This document shows, piece by piece, positions 44,970-53,998 of a DNA stretch of 64,000 nt. Numbering within the stretch: the first letter of the stretch is position 1; every line of letters starts with the position of its first letter. The position numbers and the translations under genes were made by a program. The notes below the pieces were generated by a model that had not been told where the DNA came from, did not search any database, and was given only the letters and a program-made list of their open reading frames with translations. The DNA is taken from the NCBI GenBank assembly GCA_036488815.1, contig DASXGX010000025.1:17009-81008 (forward strand), read 5' to 3'. Source of the stretch: Roseiarcus sp036488815. Lineage in GTDB: Bacteria; Pseudomonadota; Alphaproteobacteria; Rhizobiales; Beijerinckiaceae.

Positions 44970-46388
44970 ATGGGAGGGAAAGCCGCCGTGGCGCAATTTG
45001 AAGACCTTATTGATCGAATGTATGGTGGGGTGAATCCGTATTCAGGGTTTCCTCGCGGTTTATTTGCAGAGGACGTCCAAGGTTGGCGAAGTGAGCACCC
45101 ATACCTCGACGACGTGTTGAGCTCTGTCAAACCCACCGTTGTGGTAGAAGTCGGTGTATGGAAGGGCGCGAGTAGCATTTATATCGCGAAAAAGATGCGC
45201 GAAGTTAACCTGGATTCGGTGCTGATATCTGTCGACACGTGGCTTGGCTCTTCTGAGCATCTCTTGAATCCCAGTTTCAGAACGGACCTTTTGCAACCGT
45301 TTGGTATGAGACCGATATATGCAAAATTTCTGAACAACGTTGTCGAAGCTAACCTTGAGAGGACCATTATTCCTCTGTCTTTGGATTCTTTAAATGCCGC
45401 CGAGGTTATCAAGAGACTCGGTGTACGGCCGCAGGTAATACATATAGACGCTGGCCATGACTACGCGTCCGTTTTTGGCGATCTGTCGGCCTGGTGGCCA
45501 CTCCTTTCGCCAGGGGGGATTTTAGTTGGGGACGACTATGACCCAGTTGGCAATTCCTTTCCTGAGGTAAACAAGGCATTTGACGATTTTTTCCGTTCAC
45601 AGGGATTGTTTCCGATCGATTACTTCGGCGGGAAATGTCAAATACTGAAACCAGACAGGCACGATTTTGCGTTCCATCTGGATATTGAGGTTCCAGAGGA
45701 CTCGGTCGACGCGGCTCCTATGATTAGCAAATGTTCTCTTGACAAGCGAGTTGCACTCGCTTGCATCGTGAAGAACGAAGCACATAATATTGCTAGAATG
45801 TTGAAGTCGGCTATGCCGATTGCGACATTTTGTTCCATAATCGACACTGGGTCTACGGATAACACAGCTGAAGTCGCTGATATGACTCTAAACGAAGGTG
45901 GAATAGATCACAGAATTGAGAAAATTAAATTTATTGACTTTTCCCATGCTAGGAACGCAGCAATCGATCTCATACCAGGAGACATTGACTGGATACTGTT
46001 TTTAGACGCCGATGAGTTTCTGGTGGAGAGGGATTATCCAAAGTTTAATAAGCTGCTGAATTCCGATGTCGATGCATGGAGATTGCCGCGTTATAATTTC
46101 CATGATTTGACAAAACAGATTCGCCCCAACCCTTACCCAGATTCTCAGGGCAGGTTGTTTGTAAACTACGGAGATAAGAGGATAAGATATCGGGGGCGAG
46201 TGCACGAAATTCTAAGCGGATGGTCAAAAATTAGACGCGCCCCCGTCAATTCTATCGTGCTCAATGATGATGAGGGCGGCCCGCATATCCACCATATGGG
46301 GGGATTGACCAGATCCCAAATTACACGCGCCGAGCGCAATCAACTATATCAGGCCCTGGCGAAAGGTCCCTTGTATCCTAACGGATAA
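44970..46388 (+). CDS. Fusion of a SAM methyltransferase and a family 2 glycosyltransferase
   Basis: The 472-residue protein (ATG at 44970; a GTG at 44877 is possible) has an N-terminal class I methyltransferase of the CmcI/Methyltransf_24 kind: motif 'VVVEVGVWKGASS' at 57-69 and 'HIDAGHDYASVFGDL'. From about residue 260 comes a GT2 domain: 'ACIVKNEAHNIARML', 'IDTGSTDNTAE', DxD-type 'LDADEF' at 345-350, and 'RGRVHEIL'. GC content is markedly lower than on either side and codons are AT-rich, which points to recent acquisition. It probably glycosylates and methylates a capsule unit. Confidence 0.85.
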   Translation: MGGKAAVAQFEDLIDRMYGGVNPYSGFPRGLFAEDVQGWRSEHPYLDDVLSSVKPTVVVEVGVWKGASSIYIAKKMREVNLDSVLISVDTWLGSSEHLLNPSFRTDLLQPFGMRPIYAKFLNNVVEANLERTIIPLSLDSLNAAEVIKRLGVRPQVIHIDAGHDYASVFGDLSAWWPLLSPGGILVGDDYDPVGNSFPEVNKAFDDFFRSQGLFPIDYFGGKCQILKPDRHDFAFHLDIEVPEDSVDAAPMISKCSLDKRVALACIVKNEAHNIARMLKSAMPIATFCSIIDTGSTDNTAEVADMTLNEGGIDHRIEKIKFIDFSHARNAAIDLIPGDIDWILFLDADEFLVERDYPKFNKLLNSDVDAWRLPRYNFHDLTKQIRPNPYPDSQGRLFVNYGDKRIRYRGRVHEILSGWSKIRRAPVNSIVLNDDEGGPHIHHMGGLTRSQITRAERNQLYQALAKGPLYPNG

Positions 46389-46557
46389 TGCTAGGAGGCG
46401 GCGGGCTCTTATTGATTGTACGAGACCGTAGAGGCGTGACGTCGGGATCGGTTGGGATTGTTAACCGACAAGCTAATGATAGCCCGTTCAATAAACTAAC
46501 AACTCCATCCGCAGCATTGGGCGGAGTGCCTTGTCGGCGTCGATCGGGAGAGTGCTA

Positions 46558-48921
46558 ATGTTATTGAGTTCCAAGACGTCTCGCTTCTCCAGCCTGGTCA
46601 GCAAGGCCGACGCCGCCCGTGACCGGCTGGATTGGAAGACCGCAGCGCAACTCTATCGCGAGTCGCTGGCGATTGAGTCGGACCACCACGCCATCTGGAT
46701 CCAACTGGGCCATGCGATCAAGGAAAGCGGCGATATCGGCGGGGCGGAGAGCGCTTATCGACGGGCGATCGAGATCAAGCCGGAGGATTCCGACGCTCAT
46801 CTTCAATTGGGGCACGCGCTCAAGTTGGGCGGCCGTGCCGATCAGGCGCTGGAAGCTTATTTGAAATCGTTGGAGCTCGATCCGGGGAACAAACACGCCC
46901 GGCATGAGCTCGCCAACCTCGGCCTTGTGCGACGCTCCGTCAGCCAGTTGCTCACTCCCAAGCGCGGCGCGAAGGGGAAGCCGGGCGCGGTCCGCCAACT
47001 TGCCTTCGATGTGAGCGACCTCATCCATTACTTTCGCGGCGCTCGGACGCCGACCGGCATCCAGCGCGTGCAAATTAATGTCGTCACGAGCATCCTCACT
47101 GAAGAACGCTCCGACATCGACGTGACGATTGTCTGCTTTACCGAGAGCATCGATTTCTGGGTCGAAGTATCGCCGGAATCATTTCTGAGAGTCTGCCGCT
47201 TGGCTCTTTGGGCGGGAGATACAAAAGATCCGATTTGGCGCAAGGCGGTCGACGATCTCCACGCCGATCTCTCGACCAGTGATCCCGTCAGGTTCGCTCG
47301 CGGCGCCTGTCTACTGAACCTCGGCACGTCATGGTGGCTGCAAAACTACTTCCTCATGGTGCGCTACGCGAAGGAGCGGTTCGGTATCGCCTATGTTCCC
47401 TACGTCCACGACTGCATACCGGTCGTCGCGCCGGAGCACTGCGTCAAGGAACTGACTCAGGATTTCATCACTTGGTTGCTGGGTGTTTTCCTTCACGCCG
47501 ATGCGTTCCTCGTAAACTCGAAGGCCACGAGCGCGGACCTCATGAAAGTGAGCAAGGTGCTCGGCCATGATATCGCTCCGCCAAAGCCGATCTATCTCGA
47601 TGGCGGGTCCGCGCAGTGGGAGAGCGCCGAAGAATTCACTGCGACAGCGGATGAGGCGCCGATCCTGGCTGACAATCATCTCGCCGGGCAGCCGTTCGTA
47701 CTGTTCGTCTCCACGATCGAATCGCGCAAGAACCATCTTCTTGCCTTTGACGCGTGGTTGAAACTGATCAAGAAGCGTGGGCTCGCAAACACTCCCCGGC
47801 TCGTGTGCGTCGGCAATCGGGGATGGATGGTGGAGGCCGCAATGGCCAGGCTGGCCTCCAGTGACCTTCTCAAGAAGAAGGTGACGATGCTGTCTAAGAT
47901 TTCCGACGACGAACTCGCCAGCCTTTATCGAAACTGCGCGTTCACAATCTATCCCAGTTCCTATGAGGGGTGGGGCCTGCCGGTCACCGAGTCGTTCAGT
48001 CACGGAAAGGCATGTCTCGCCGCGAACATATCGTCTCTTCCGGAAGCCGGCGGCGTCCTCGCGGATTATTTCGATATCGATTCCGAAAGGGATTTCCTGA
48101 CCAAGCTCGAGCGCCTGATCGATGACGAGGCGTATCGTTCCGGTCGAGAAGAGCTCATAAGGACGTCATTCAAGCCGCGAAGCTGGACCGAGATCGCCGC
48201 TGAAATCGTCGACGCGGCGCTGGAGCAGTCGACGCGGGTCGTCGAGCGCGAAAAGTCTCTCGACCGCGTGACAGAAGCGCATTGGGTCTGCGAGGCCCCC
48301 GCCGGCGTCTATCATACCTTCTCCCGGAACACCGAAACGCGCATCTGGAAAAATATGTCCGCAGGAGAGACTTTTCGGATGGGGTTAGGGTGGAACTTTT
48401 GCGATGACTGGGGCTGTTGGATGAAGGGCGATACTGCCGATATCGCCTTCAAAATTCCCGCGGATTCGATCGTTTGCGATGGGCGCTACCTGATCTATCT
48501 CGCTTTGCAGGGGCTGCCTGCGAACACCGAGGCGGCGAACTTTCGCATCGATCTCGTGGGAGAAGAGGAGTGCGGCATACAAGCCCGCATTCTGCCTTCG
48601 CAATGGCTTTATAAAAAGCTCGAAGCGCCAGCGCGGTTGATAAGGAACGGCGTTGTTCGCCTCAGATTGGAATCGGACGCGCGAGTCGCCTTGTCGGCGA
48701 CGACGGATGGGGTGGATCGTAGAACGGCGACCCTTGGCGTCGCGGGATTTTATTATTGCGCTGACAGCGACGCGAACGCCCGCCTGCGGTTCGTGGAAGC
48801 TCTGCAATTGTCCGATCTGGGCAGCCTCAAAGGCCGACTCCCGTATTGGCCGATGGTCGAAACCTCCGCCTACGGGGCGCGCTTGCCGGTTGCTTCTCCG
48901 CTGCGTTCGGCCGAACCATGA
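46558..48921 (+). CDS. TPR-containing family 4-type glycosyltransferase with C-terminal beta-domain
   Basis: The ATG at 46558 has GGGAG seven bases upstream. The 787-residue protein has about three TPR units (15-110; 'AESAYRRAIEIKPEDSDAH' pattern), then a GT-B glycosyltransferase (about 140-570). The GT-B part shows 'TPTGIQRVQ', 'VHDCIPV', 'STIESRKNH' and EX7E 'SYEGWGLPVTESF'. A C-terminal beta-rich domain (about 585-770) contains 'GWNFCDDWGCWMKGDTADIAFK' (short: 'GWNF', 'ADIAFK') and 'LGVAGFYY'. The same C-terminal style occurs in the sulfotransferase-like protein. It probably acts in capsule repeat assembly, with TPRs for partner binding. Confidence 0.87.
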   Translation: MLLSSKTSRFSSLVSKADAARDRLDWKTAAQLYRESLAIESDHHAIWIQLGHAIKESGDIGGAESAYRRAIEIKPEDSDAHLQLGHALKLGGRADQALEAYLKSLELDPGNKHARHELANLGLVRRSVSQLLTPKRGAKGKPGAVRQLAFDVSDLIHYFRGARTPTGIQRVQINVVTSILTEERSDIDVTIVCFTESIDFWVEVSPESFLRVCRLALWAGDTKDPIWRKAVDDLHADLSTSDPVRFARGACLLNLGTSWWLQNYFLMVRYAKERFGIAYVPYVHDCIPVVAPEHCVKELTQDFITWLLGVFLHADAFLVNSKATSADLMKVSKVLGHDIAPPKPIYLDGGSAQWESAEEFTATADEAPILADNHLAGQPFVLFVSTIESRKNHLLAFDAWLKLIKKRGLANTPRLVCVGNRGWMVEAAMARLASSDLLKKKVTMLSKISDDELASLYRNCAFTIYPSSYEGWGLPVTESFSHGKACLAANISSLPEAGGVLADYFDIDSERDFLTKLERLIDDEAYRSGREELIRTSFKPRSWTEIAAEIVDAALEQSTRVVEREKSLDRVTEAHWVCEAPAGVYHTFSRNTETRIWKNMSAGETFRMGLGWNFCDDWGCWMKGDTADIAFKIPADSIVCDGRYLIYLALQGLPANTEAANFRIDLVGEEECGIQARILPSQWLYKKLEAPARLIRNGVVRLRLESDARVALSATTDGVDRRTATLGVAGFYYCADSDANARLRFVEALQLSDLGSLKGRLPYWPMVETSAYGARLPVASPLRSAEP

Positions 48922-48929
48922 TGTTGGCA

Positions 48930-48947
48930 GGCGGGCCTCTTCCCGCC
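48930..48947. terminator. GC-rich hairpin between convergent genes
   Basis: GGCGGG (48930-48935) and CCCGCC (48942-48947) pair perfectly around a 6-base loop, placed between the stop of the glycosyltransferase at 48921 and the convergent stop at 48953. Position suits a shared bidirectional terminator, although no T-tract follows. Confidence 0.5.
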
Positions 48948-48952
48948 CACCG

Positions 48953-49858
48953 TCACAGCGCCCCTTGAAAGAACAGCAACCAATCCTCGCCCACTTTTTC
49001 CGTCAGGACCGTCTCGGCAGAGACCGCGACGAGACCTCCGCTATGGTCGACGAGGCGCAACTCTTGGTAACACGACATCACCTCGGCCAGAAATCGCCGG
49101 GCGTCGACGTAGCGCGCCGCGTTGAATTCGAGGACGAGACTGGGGTTATGCCGGACGATCACCGGCCGCAGACCCTTAATGATGTCCTCCTCGGCGCCTT
49201 CGGCGTCGACCTTGATGAAGTCGACGCGCCCGAACTCGCGTGCGATGGCGTCGGCGGTCCAGTTCGGCGTCGTGGTGACGGCGCCGATCGCCGGGTCGAC
49301 GATCATCTCGGGGGAGACGATCGTGGCGTTCTTCGGCTCTGTCACGGTCGCATAGAGATGGGCGAATCCCTCATTCGTCGCGGCGGCCGCCGCCTCGATC
49401 ACGCGGCTGCGCGAGGCAAAGCCGTTGAGGGCGAGCGACGCGCGCAATTTCGGGGTGACGTGCCTATTGGGCTCCACCGCAACGAGCGCGCCCTCAGGGC
49501 CGACGAGGTCGGCCATCAGCAAAGAATAATAGCCGAAATTGGCCCCGATATCGATCGCCACCATGCCGGGCCTGAGATGACGCGCAATTGCGATCGTCAG
49601 CCACATCTCCCAGAAGCCATCGAGCAGCACGTTCGAGCCGAAGCCCTGGTCGCGGGTGTCGACATAGAACTTGTAGCGTCCGAGGATTCGGCAAAGGGCG
49701 GTATGATCGCCGAGATAAACCGGTTGCGCCTGGGCGCGGCAAACGTGTTCCAACACGAAGCGATCCGACGTCGCCAGCTCTTCGAGCGCGATCACGCCGC
49801 CAAGGCGTCCGCTAGTCCGATCGGACGACATCACTCTCAGCGCTCCAAACCCCGGCAC
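48953..49858 (-). CDS. FkbM-family SAM-dependent methyltransferase
   Basis: The 301-residue protein (GTG at 49858 with AAGGG upstream; ATG at 49831 possible) has the SAM motif 'AIDIGANFGYYSLLMADLVG' (short: 'DIGANFGYYS'), 'AVEPNRH' and 'FIKVDAEGAEEDIIKGL', hallmarks of FkbM methyltransferases. In polysaccharide loci these O-methylate sugars, often as a chain-end cap. It is the last gene of a minus-strand run that begins with the KpsE-like gene at 53977. Confidence 0.88.
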   Translation of the reverse strand: MPGFGALRVMSSDRTSGRLGGVIALEELATSDRFVLEHVCRAQAQPVYLGDHTALCRILGRYKFYVDTRDQGFGSNVLLDGFWEMWLTIAIARHLRPGMVAIDIGANFGYYSLLMADLVGPEGALVAVEPNRHVTPKLRASLALNGFASRSRVIEAAAAATNEGFAHLYATVTEPKNATIVSPEMIVDPAIGAVTTTPNWTADAIAREFGRVDFIKVDAEGAEEDIIKGLRPVIVRHNPSLVLEFNAARYVDARRFLAEVMSCYQELRLVDHSGGLVAVSAETVLTEKVGEDWLLFFQGAL

Positions 49859-49959
49859 AACGAACCCTTCGGCTGTCGTCTCGCAAATCCAGCCGACTCC
49901 ACAGGCGTACTCTGGACAATAGGAGCGCGAGCACCGGAAAGCAAGCGGCGAGCGGCCTC

Positions 49960-51036
49960 TCAGCGCGATTGATTGAGGCCGGCGACGGGGCTTCCCGCCG
50001 GCAGGAGATTGAACTCGACGCGGCCAAGCGCGACCTTGCCGCCGATCGCCCCTTGATCCGAGCGTACCTGAATCTCCACCGGGTTCTGCGGCGCCTCATG
50101 AGCGAATTGGAACGAGGCGTGAAAGACGCCCTTGCCGATCGACTGCATCGTCGCGCGGGCCAGCAGCAAGCCGGCGTGAACCTCGATGGAGAAGGGGATG
50201 CCCCGCGCATCCTCGGTAAAGCCGATCATCAACCGCGCGCCCCAATTTCCGCGCGGCAGGTGAAAATAGGGTCCGTAATAGAGAATGCGGGCGCCCCCCG
50301 TTACGTCGGCGACCAGAGCGGCGGGACTGCCGGGTTGATCGCCGGAGAAGAAGACCGAGGTCGGCCAGACGATCGGAGCGGGGTCGGGGCTCCGGCTCAT
50401 TTGCACGATTGGCGCGAGCGCGCGGTTGACGATCTCCGCTTCGCGGGGCGCCAATTCCGTCGAAGCCGCTTCCAGCGGCGCATAACCCGCGACATGGCGG
50501 GCGAGGCGAGCCTCCAGAGAAGCCTGTTCGCTCTCGGGGCCGGCGAATTTGCCGAGCAGGATCTCGAAGGCCGAAGGCAACAAATCGAGTTCGAGATGAT
50601 CGAGGATCCGAAGAACGGTGTCGCGCGCGCGTCCGCTCGTCGCGCGATCTATCGCCAGCGCCGTCGGGTTGCCGCAGAGGAAGGCGGAGCTGACCGCCGC
50701 CGCCGTCTGAATACGCAACGCTTCGAGCGTGGAGCAGCCCGAAGCGAACTTGAGATAGCGCACGCTGTCGATGGGATCGTCGAGAAACACGACGATCGGA
50801 ATGGCGCCAGCGGCCATGGCCGTGCGCAGCGAAGCGCTTGTGAATTGCGAAAGGCACAGCATGCGCGGGCGCCCCGACGCCTCGCCCAAGCCTTCGACTT
50901 CATCGAGGCGATCGACGAGGCGCGCCGTGATCTGGTCGCCCACAAGCGAACAGGCCTCGCGCAGAAGATCGAAGGCCCAGGTTCCGAGCACGCCGGGCGG
51001 CGCGACTAGGGCCATGTCTCTTAACGACCTAGGCAT
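49960..51036 (-). CDS. Uncharacterised capsule-locus protein with C-terminal beta-sandwich-like domain
   Basis: The 358-residue protein (ATG 51036, or 51015) has no signal peptide. The N-terminal half has alternating strands and helices ('IPIVVFLDDPIDSVRYLKFASG'; short: 'VVFLDDPIDSVRYLK') that vaguely recall the 3'-phosphate region of sulfotransferases, but no P-loop is visible. The C-terminal part (about 225-350) is beta-rich: 'HLPRGNWGARLMIGFTED', 'PFSIEVHAG', 'ALGRVEFNL'. It lies between the KpsM and FkbM genes in the export operon. The function is unknown. Confidence 0.7.
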   Translation of the reverse strand: MPRSLRDMALVAPPGVLGTWAFDLLREACSLVGDQITARLVDRLDEVEGLGEASGRPRMLCLSQFTSASLRTAMAAGAIPIVVFLDDPIDSVRYLKFASGCSTLEALRIQTAAAVSSAFLCGNPTALAIDRATSGRARDTVLRILDHLELDLLPSAFEILLGKFAGPESEQASLEARLARHVAGYAPLEAASTELAPREAEIVNRALAPIVQMSRSPDPAPIVWPTSVFFSGDQPGSPAALVADVTGGARILYYGPYFHLPRGNWGARLMIGFTEDARGIPFSIEVHAGLLLARATMQSIGKGVFHASFQFAHEAPQNPVEIQVRSDQGAIGGKVALGRVEFNLLPAGSPVAGLNQSR

Positions 51037-51081
51037 GATGCGTCTTCAAGCTATCGGAGGTCCGATGGTCCGGCGACCCAC

Positions 51082-51942
51082 TCAAGAAAGAGCGATGCGA
51101 TCGCGCGTTTTCTCGATCATAGGAAAATAGATGGCGAGAATTACGCCACCGAAGGCGAGTGGATACCATATATCATAATGCGTCACGACAGAGTCTCCGT
51201 AAAACCCCGCTCGGACCATCTCAAAGCAGTGAACCATTGGCATGTACCAGGCGATTTTCTGCACACCCGTCGGCAGCCAGTCTACCATAAACAAAAATCC
51301 ACAAATGGGAAGAATCAGATACTGAATAGGTTGAATAAATCGCTCTGATGCTTCGTGATATTCCGTCAATACGGCGATCAAAGCGCTGATGCTAAACGCC
51401 AGAACCCCCATCGCCAGCCAACCGCCGCAGACGAGACCATAATCAACGATTGGATTGATCGCGTTGATCGCTATGAGGGCCGCGTAGTTCATCACAAACG
51501 CGACTGTGCATCCTATGAACTCGAGCGCCATGGTCATCAAAAACATGTCGATCAGGGTGATATCGCGATGGTAGAGTATGCCTTTGCTTCGGCTCGGCAG
51601 ATGAGCTCCGCGATTCGTCAGATGCCGCCATAGAGTCAGCGGCATGTAGCCTGAAAGGAGCAACCCCACCACCGAGACACCATGTTCTTCATGCGCCTGA
51701 ATCAAATAACGCAATCCGATTACGCCCGCGCATAAAATCATCGGCTCCAGAATGAGCCACAAAAATCCGATGTTTCCTCGGCCGTAGCGCGTCATCAATT
51801 CGCGGATCATCAGCGCATGCAGCGCCCGCCGCTGGACGGCGAGCCCGCGCCCGAAATCTCCGCCCTCACGATCGTCCCTAAGCGCCGCCCTCATTCCCTT
51901 GGCTCTCCGCAAAAAGGATGCGTCCCGCATGGCCCGCGTCAT
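51082..51942 (-). CDS. Capsule-type ABC-2 transporter permease (KpsM family)
   Basis: The 286-residue protein starts at an ATG overlapping the stop of the ATPase gene (ATGA). After a basic N-terminus ('RALHALMIRELMTRYGRGNIGFLW', short: 'MIRELMTRYGRGN') there are six membrane segments in the ABC-2 plan, as in KpsM/BexB/CtrC. It forms the inner-membrane pore for export of lipid-linked capsule. Local GC is somewhat lower than its neighbours. Confidence 0.9.
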   Translation of the reverse strand: MTRAMRDASFLRRAKGMRAALRDDREGGDFGRGLAVQRRALHALMIRELMTRYGRGNIGFLWLILEPMILCAGVIGLRYLIQAHEEHGVSVVGLLLSGYMPLTLWRHLTNRGAHLPSRSKGILYHRDITLIDMFLMTMALEFIGCTVAFVMNYAALIAINAINPIVDYGLVCGGWLAMGVLAFSISALIAVLTEYHEASERFIQPIQYLILPICGFLFMVDWLPTGVQKIAWYMPMVHCFEMVRAGFYGDSVVTHYDIWYPLAFGGVILAIYFPMIEKTRDRIALS

Positions 51943-52676
51943 AAGGTGGCGTAGATTGCGCAGGCCAGTTCGAGATCCTCGAACACCCGGCCGCGTCCGT
52001 TCCTCAAGACCAACGCCTTGACGCAATATTCCTTGACGAAGTCGACGCCGTGGATCGCCACAATCATCGCGCAGTTCTTTCGATTTTGGAAAAGTTCGTC
52101 GTGGCACTTCTGCTGGAACCGTTGGTCGCCGACCAGGATCACCTCGTCGATCAGCAGGCACTCGAACCGGATCGCCAGCGAGAGCGCGAAGGCGAGCCGC
52201 ATGCGCATGCCGCTCGAATAGAATTTCATCTGCATGTCGAGTGCATGCCGGCTGAGTTCGGTGAAGTCCTCGACATAGGCGTAGGTCTCGCCGATCGGCG
52301 CGTCATAGAGGCGAGCGATGAATCGGATGTTGTCGGAACCGGTCAGTTCGCCTTCGAAGCCGCCAGCGAAGGCGAGCGGCCAGGACATGCGCAGCCCGCG
52401 ATGAATTCGCCCGCTGGTCGGCCGCTGCAACCCCGAGAGAAGGCGGATCAAGGTCGATTTGCCGGCGCCGTTGCGCCCCAGCAGCGCGATCCGTTCGCCC
52501 ATCCCGACGCTGAACGAGACGCCGTCGAGCACCCGCGTCGTCCCGCCGCCTTCGCTGGGGAAGTCCTTGACGAGGTCGATCACATCGATGGCGCGACGTG
52601 GCGCGATGTCGGGAGCGGCGCCGAGGCTGTCAGCGACCGCGTCAGATTGCGCCCGAACCGCCCGGCCTGTCGTCAT
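51939..52676 (-). CDS. Capsule-type ABC transporter ATPase (KpsT family)
   Basis: The 245-residue protein (ATG at 52676, two bases after the KpsE-like stop) has Walker A 'GRNGAGKS' at 67-74, the degenerate signature 'YSSGMRMRLAFALSLA' typical of KpsT/Wzt proteins, and Walker B 'CLLIDEVILVGD'. An N-terminal extension of about 28 residues precedes the ABC domain. It powers capsule export with KpsM. Confidence 0.91.
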   Translation of the reverse strand: MTTGRAVRAQSDAVADSLGAAPDIAPRRAIDVIDLVKDFPSEGGGTTRVLDGVSFSVGMGERIALLGRNGAGKSTLIRLLSGLQRPTSGRIHRGLRMSWPLAFAGGFEGELTGSDNIRFIARLYDAPIGETYAYVEDFTELSRHALDMQMKFYSSGMRMRLAFALSLAIRFECLLIDEVILVGDQRFQQKCHDELFQNRKNCAMIVAIHGVDFVKEYCVKALVLRNGRGRVFEDLELACAIYATL

Positions 52677-52678
52677 CG

Positions 52679-53977
52679 TCAGCCGTTTTCCGCGTGCGAA
52701 AGCGTGTCGGCCACCAACGCGCGGACGATCCGCCAGGTCGCGAGGCCTGCCGCAAACACCACCAACGTCCACAGCATGCGATGGGGATAGAGGGGATAGT
52801 CGGGAAGATTGGCGCTGGAGACAGGCTCGAGAAAGATGCGCTGCCGTTGCGCGTCGACGCGCGTCGTTTCGAGCGCCGCCAACGCGGATAGGAACGACTT
52901 TTCGGCGAACGTCTGATCGAGCATCAGGCGCCGGTATTCCGCCAGTTGCGGCGCAAGCGAAGCCGCGCCGCCCGAGAGCTTGTTCCTTTCCGTCGCAATC
53001 TGGTCTTGCAGCGCCGCGATCTTGCGCCGCATCGGCATGACCTGCGGTCCTTGCGGCGTCGCCTTTTCGATGTCCGACAACTCGGCGTTCGCTTCGGCCA
53101 TCGTCAGCGAAAGGCTTTCGATCGTGTTCAAAGACGCCAGCGAGACTTGTGATGGGTCGATGAGTTTCTCGCGATTGCGAAACTGCGTCAGCGCGTCGAG
53201 CGCCCGATGCGCGCGCTGTTCGGCGGCCTCGACTTCGTTAAGCGCGGATCGGACCGCCTCGACTGAAGATCGTTCGTTGAGGCCGTTGATCAACGTCTCC
53301 GCTCTCGCCACGAGGGCCTGAGCGATTCTCTGCGCGTCGGTGGGGCGGAAACCCTGCACGTTCAAATCGGCGATCCCGGTCGTCCCATCGTAGTCGACGG
53401 ACACGAATTTCAGATAGCGCCTGAACAGGCTCTCTTTGGTGTCCGCACGGAAGAGGGCAGGGTACCGCCAGAGAACATCGGCCTCGGGTTGCTCGAACGC
53501 CTCCTTGAGGCCAGCGTTCGCCACCAGATAATCCATGGCGTCCCGCGACAGAATGAACGCTTTGACGATGTACGCGTCGTCTGACGAGCGCATCGACGAC
53601 GATTGGTTTTGAACGACGCTGCTGAGCTGGTTGGAGGCGTTCGTCGCGGGGCTGCGAACGACGAACTGGACTTGCGATTCGTAGCGATCGGCGGCCAGCC
53701 CAAAAAAGTAAATTGCGGCCGCCAGCGTCGGAAGCGCCACAATAACAAGAAAGAGAACGCGCTCGCGCAGGTAGCGTGCGATCCCGGCTCGCCAACTGGC
53801 GTTCGCGGTGCCGATCGGGGCGTAACCTGCGTCCGCATTGAGACGAACAAGCTCGATCTGCTGGGCAAACACGTCTGGGCGATTGAGAGCCACGTTCGCG
53901 AAATCCTCGACCCAACTCCCAGCCTGCGCCCGAAATATCCGCGATCGAACCGCATAGCCGATCTGGTAAATTAACAT
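52679..53977 (-). CDS. Capsule export inner-membrane/periplasmic protein (KpsE/BexC/CtrB family), copy A
   Basis: The 432-residue protein (ATG at 53977) has an N-terminal membrane helix ('FLVIVALPTLAAAIYFFGLA' region), a large periplasmic domain starting 'ADRYESQVQFVVRSP', long coiled-coil helices (about 230-370) and a C-terminal membrane helix ('LWTLVVFAAGLATW'), the polysaccharide co-polymerase plan without a kinase domain. It bridges KpsMT and the outer-membrane Wza/KpsD-like channel. It is first in the minus-strand operon and only 21 bases from the start of its divergent paralogue at 53999. Confidence 0.88.
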   Translation of the reverse strand: MLIYQIGYAVRSRIFRAQAGSWVEDFANVALNRPDVFAQQIELVRLNADAGYAPIGTANASWRAGIARYLRERVLFLVIVALPTLAAAIYFFGLAADRYESQVQFVVRSPATNASNQLSSVVQNQSSSMRSSDDAYIVKAFILSRDAMDYLVANAGLKEAFEQPEADVLWRYPALFRADTKESLFRRYLKFVSVDYDGTTGIADLNVQGFRPTDAQRIAQALVARAETLINGLNERSSVEAVRSALNEVEAAEQRAHRALDALTQFRNREKLIDPSQVSLASLNTIESLSLTMAEANAELSDIEKATPQGPQVMPMRRKIAALQDQIATERNKLSGGAASLAPQLAEYRRLMLDQTFAEKSFLSALAALETTRVDAQRQRIFLEPVSSANLPDYPLYPHRMLWTLVVFAAGLATWRIVRALVADTLSHAENG

Positions 53978-53988
53978 GACGTATGTTA
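53972..53988. promoter_or_regulatory. Palindrome TAACAT-GACGT-ATGTTA between divergent kpsE-like genes
   Basis: A perfect 6-base inverted repeat with a 5-base spacer covers the start codon of the minus-strand KpsE-like gene (53977) and lies 10 bases before the start codon of the plus-strand paralogue (53999). It is the only AT-rich patch there. Position suggests an operator acting on both genes, or a sign that one start codon is placed further in. Confidence 0.4.
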
Positions 53989-53998
53989 CAGATGCAAT

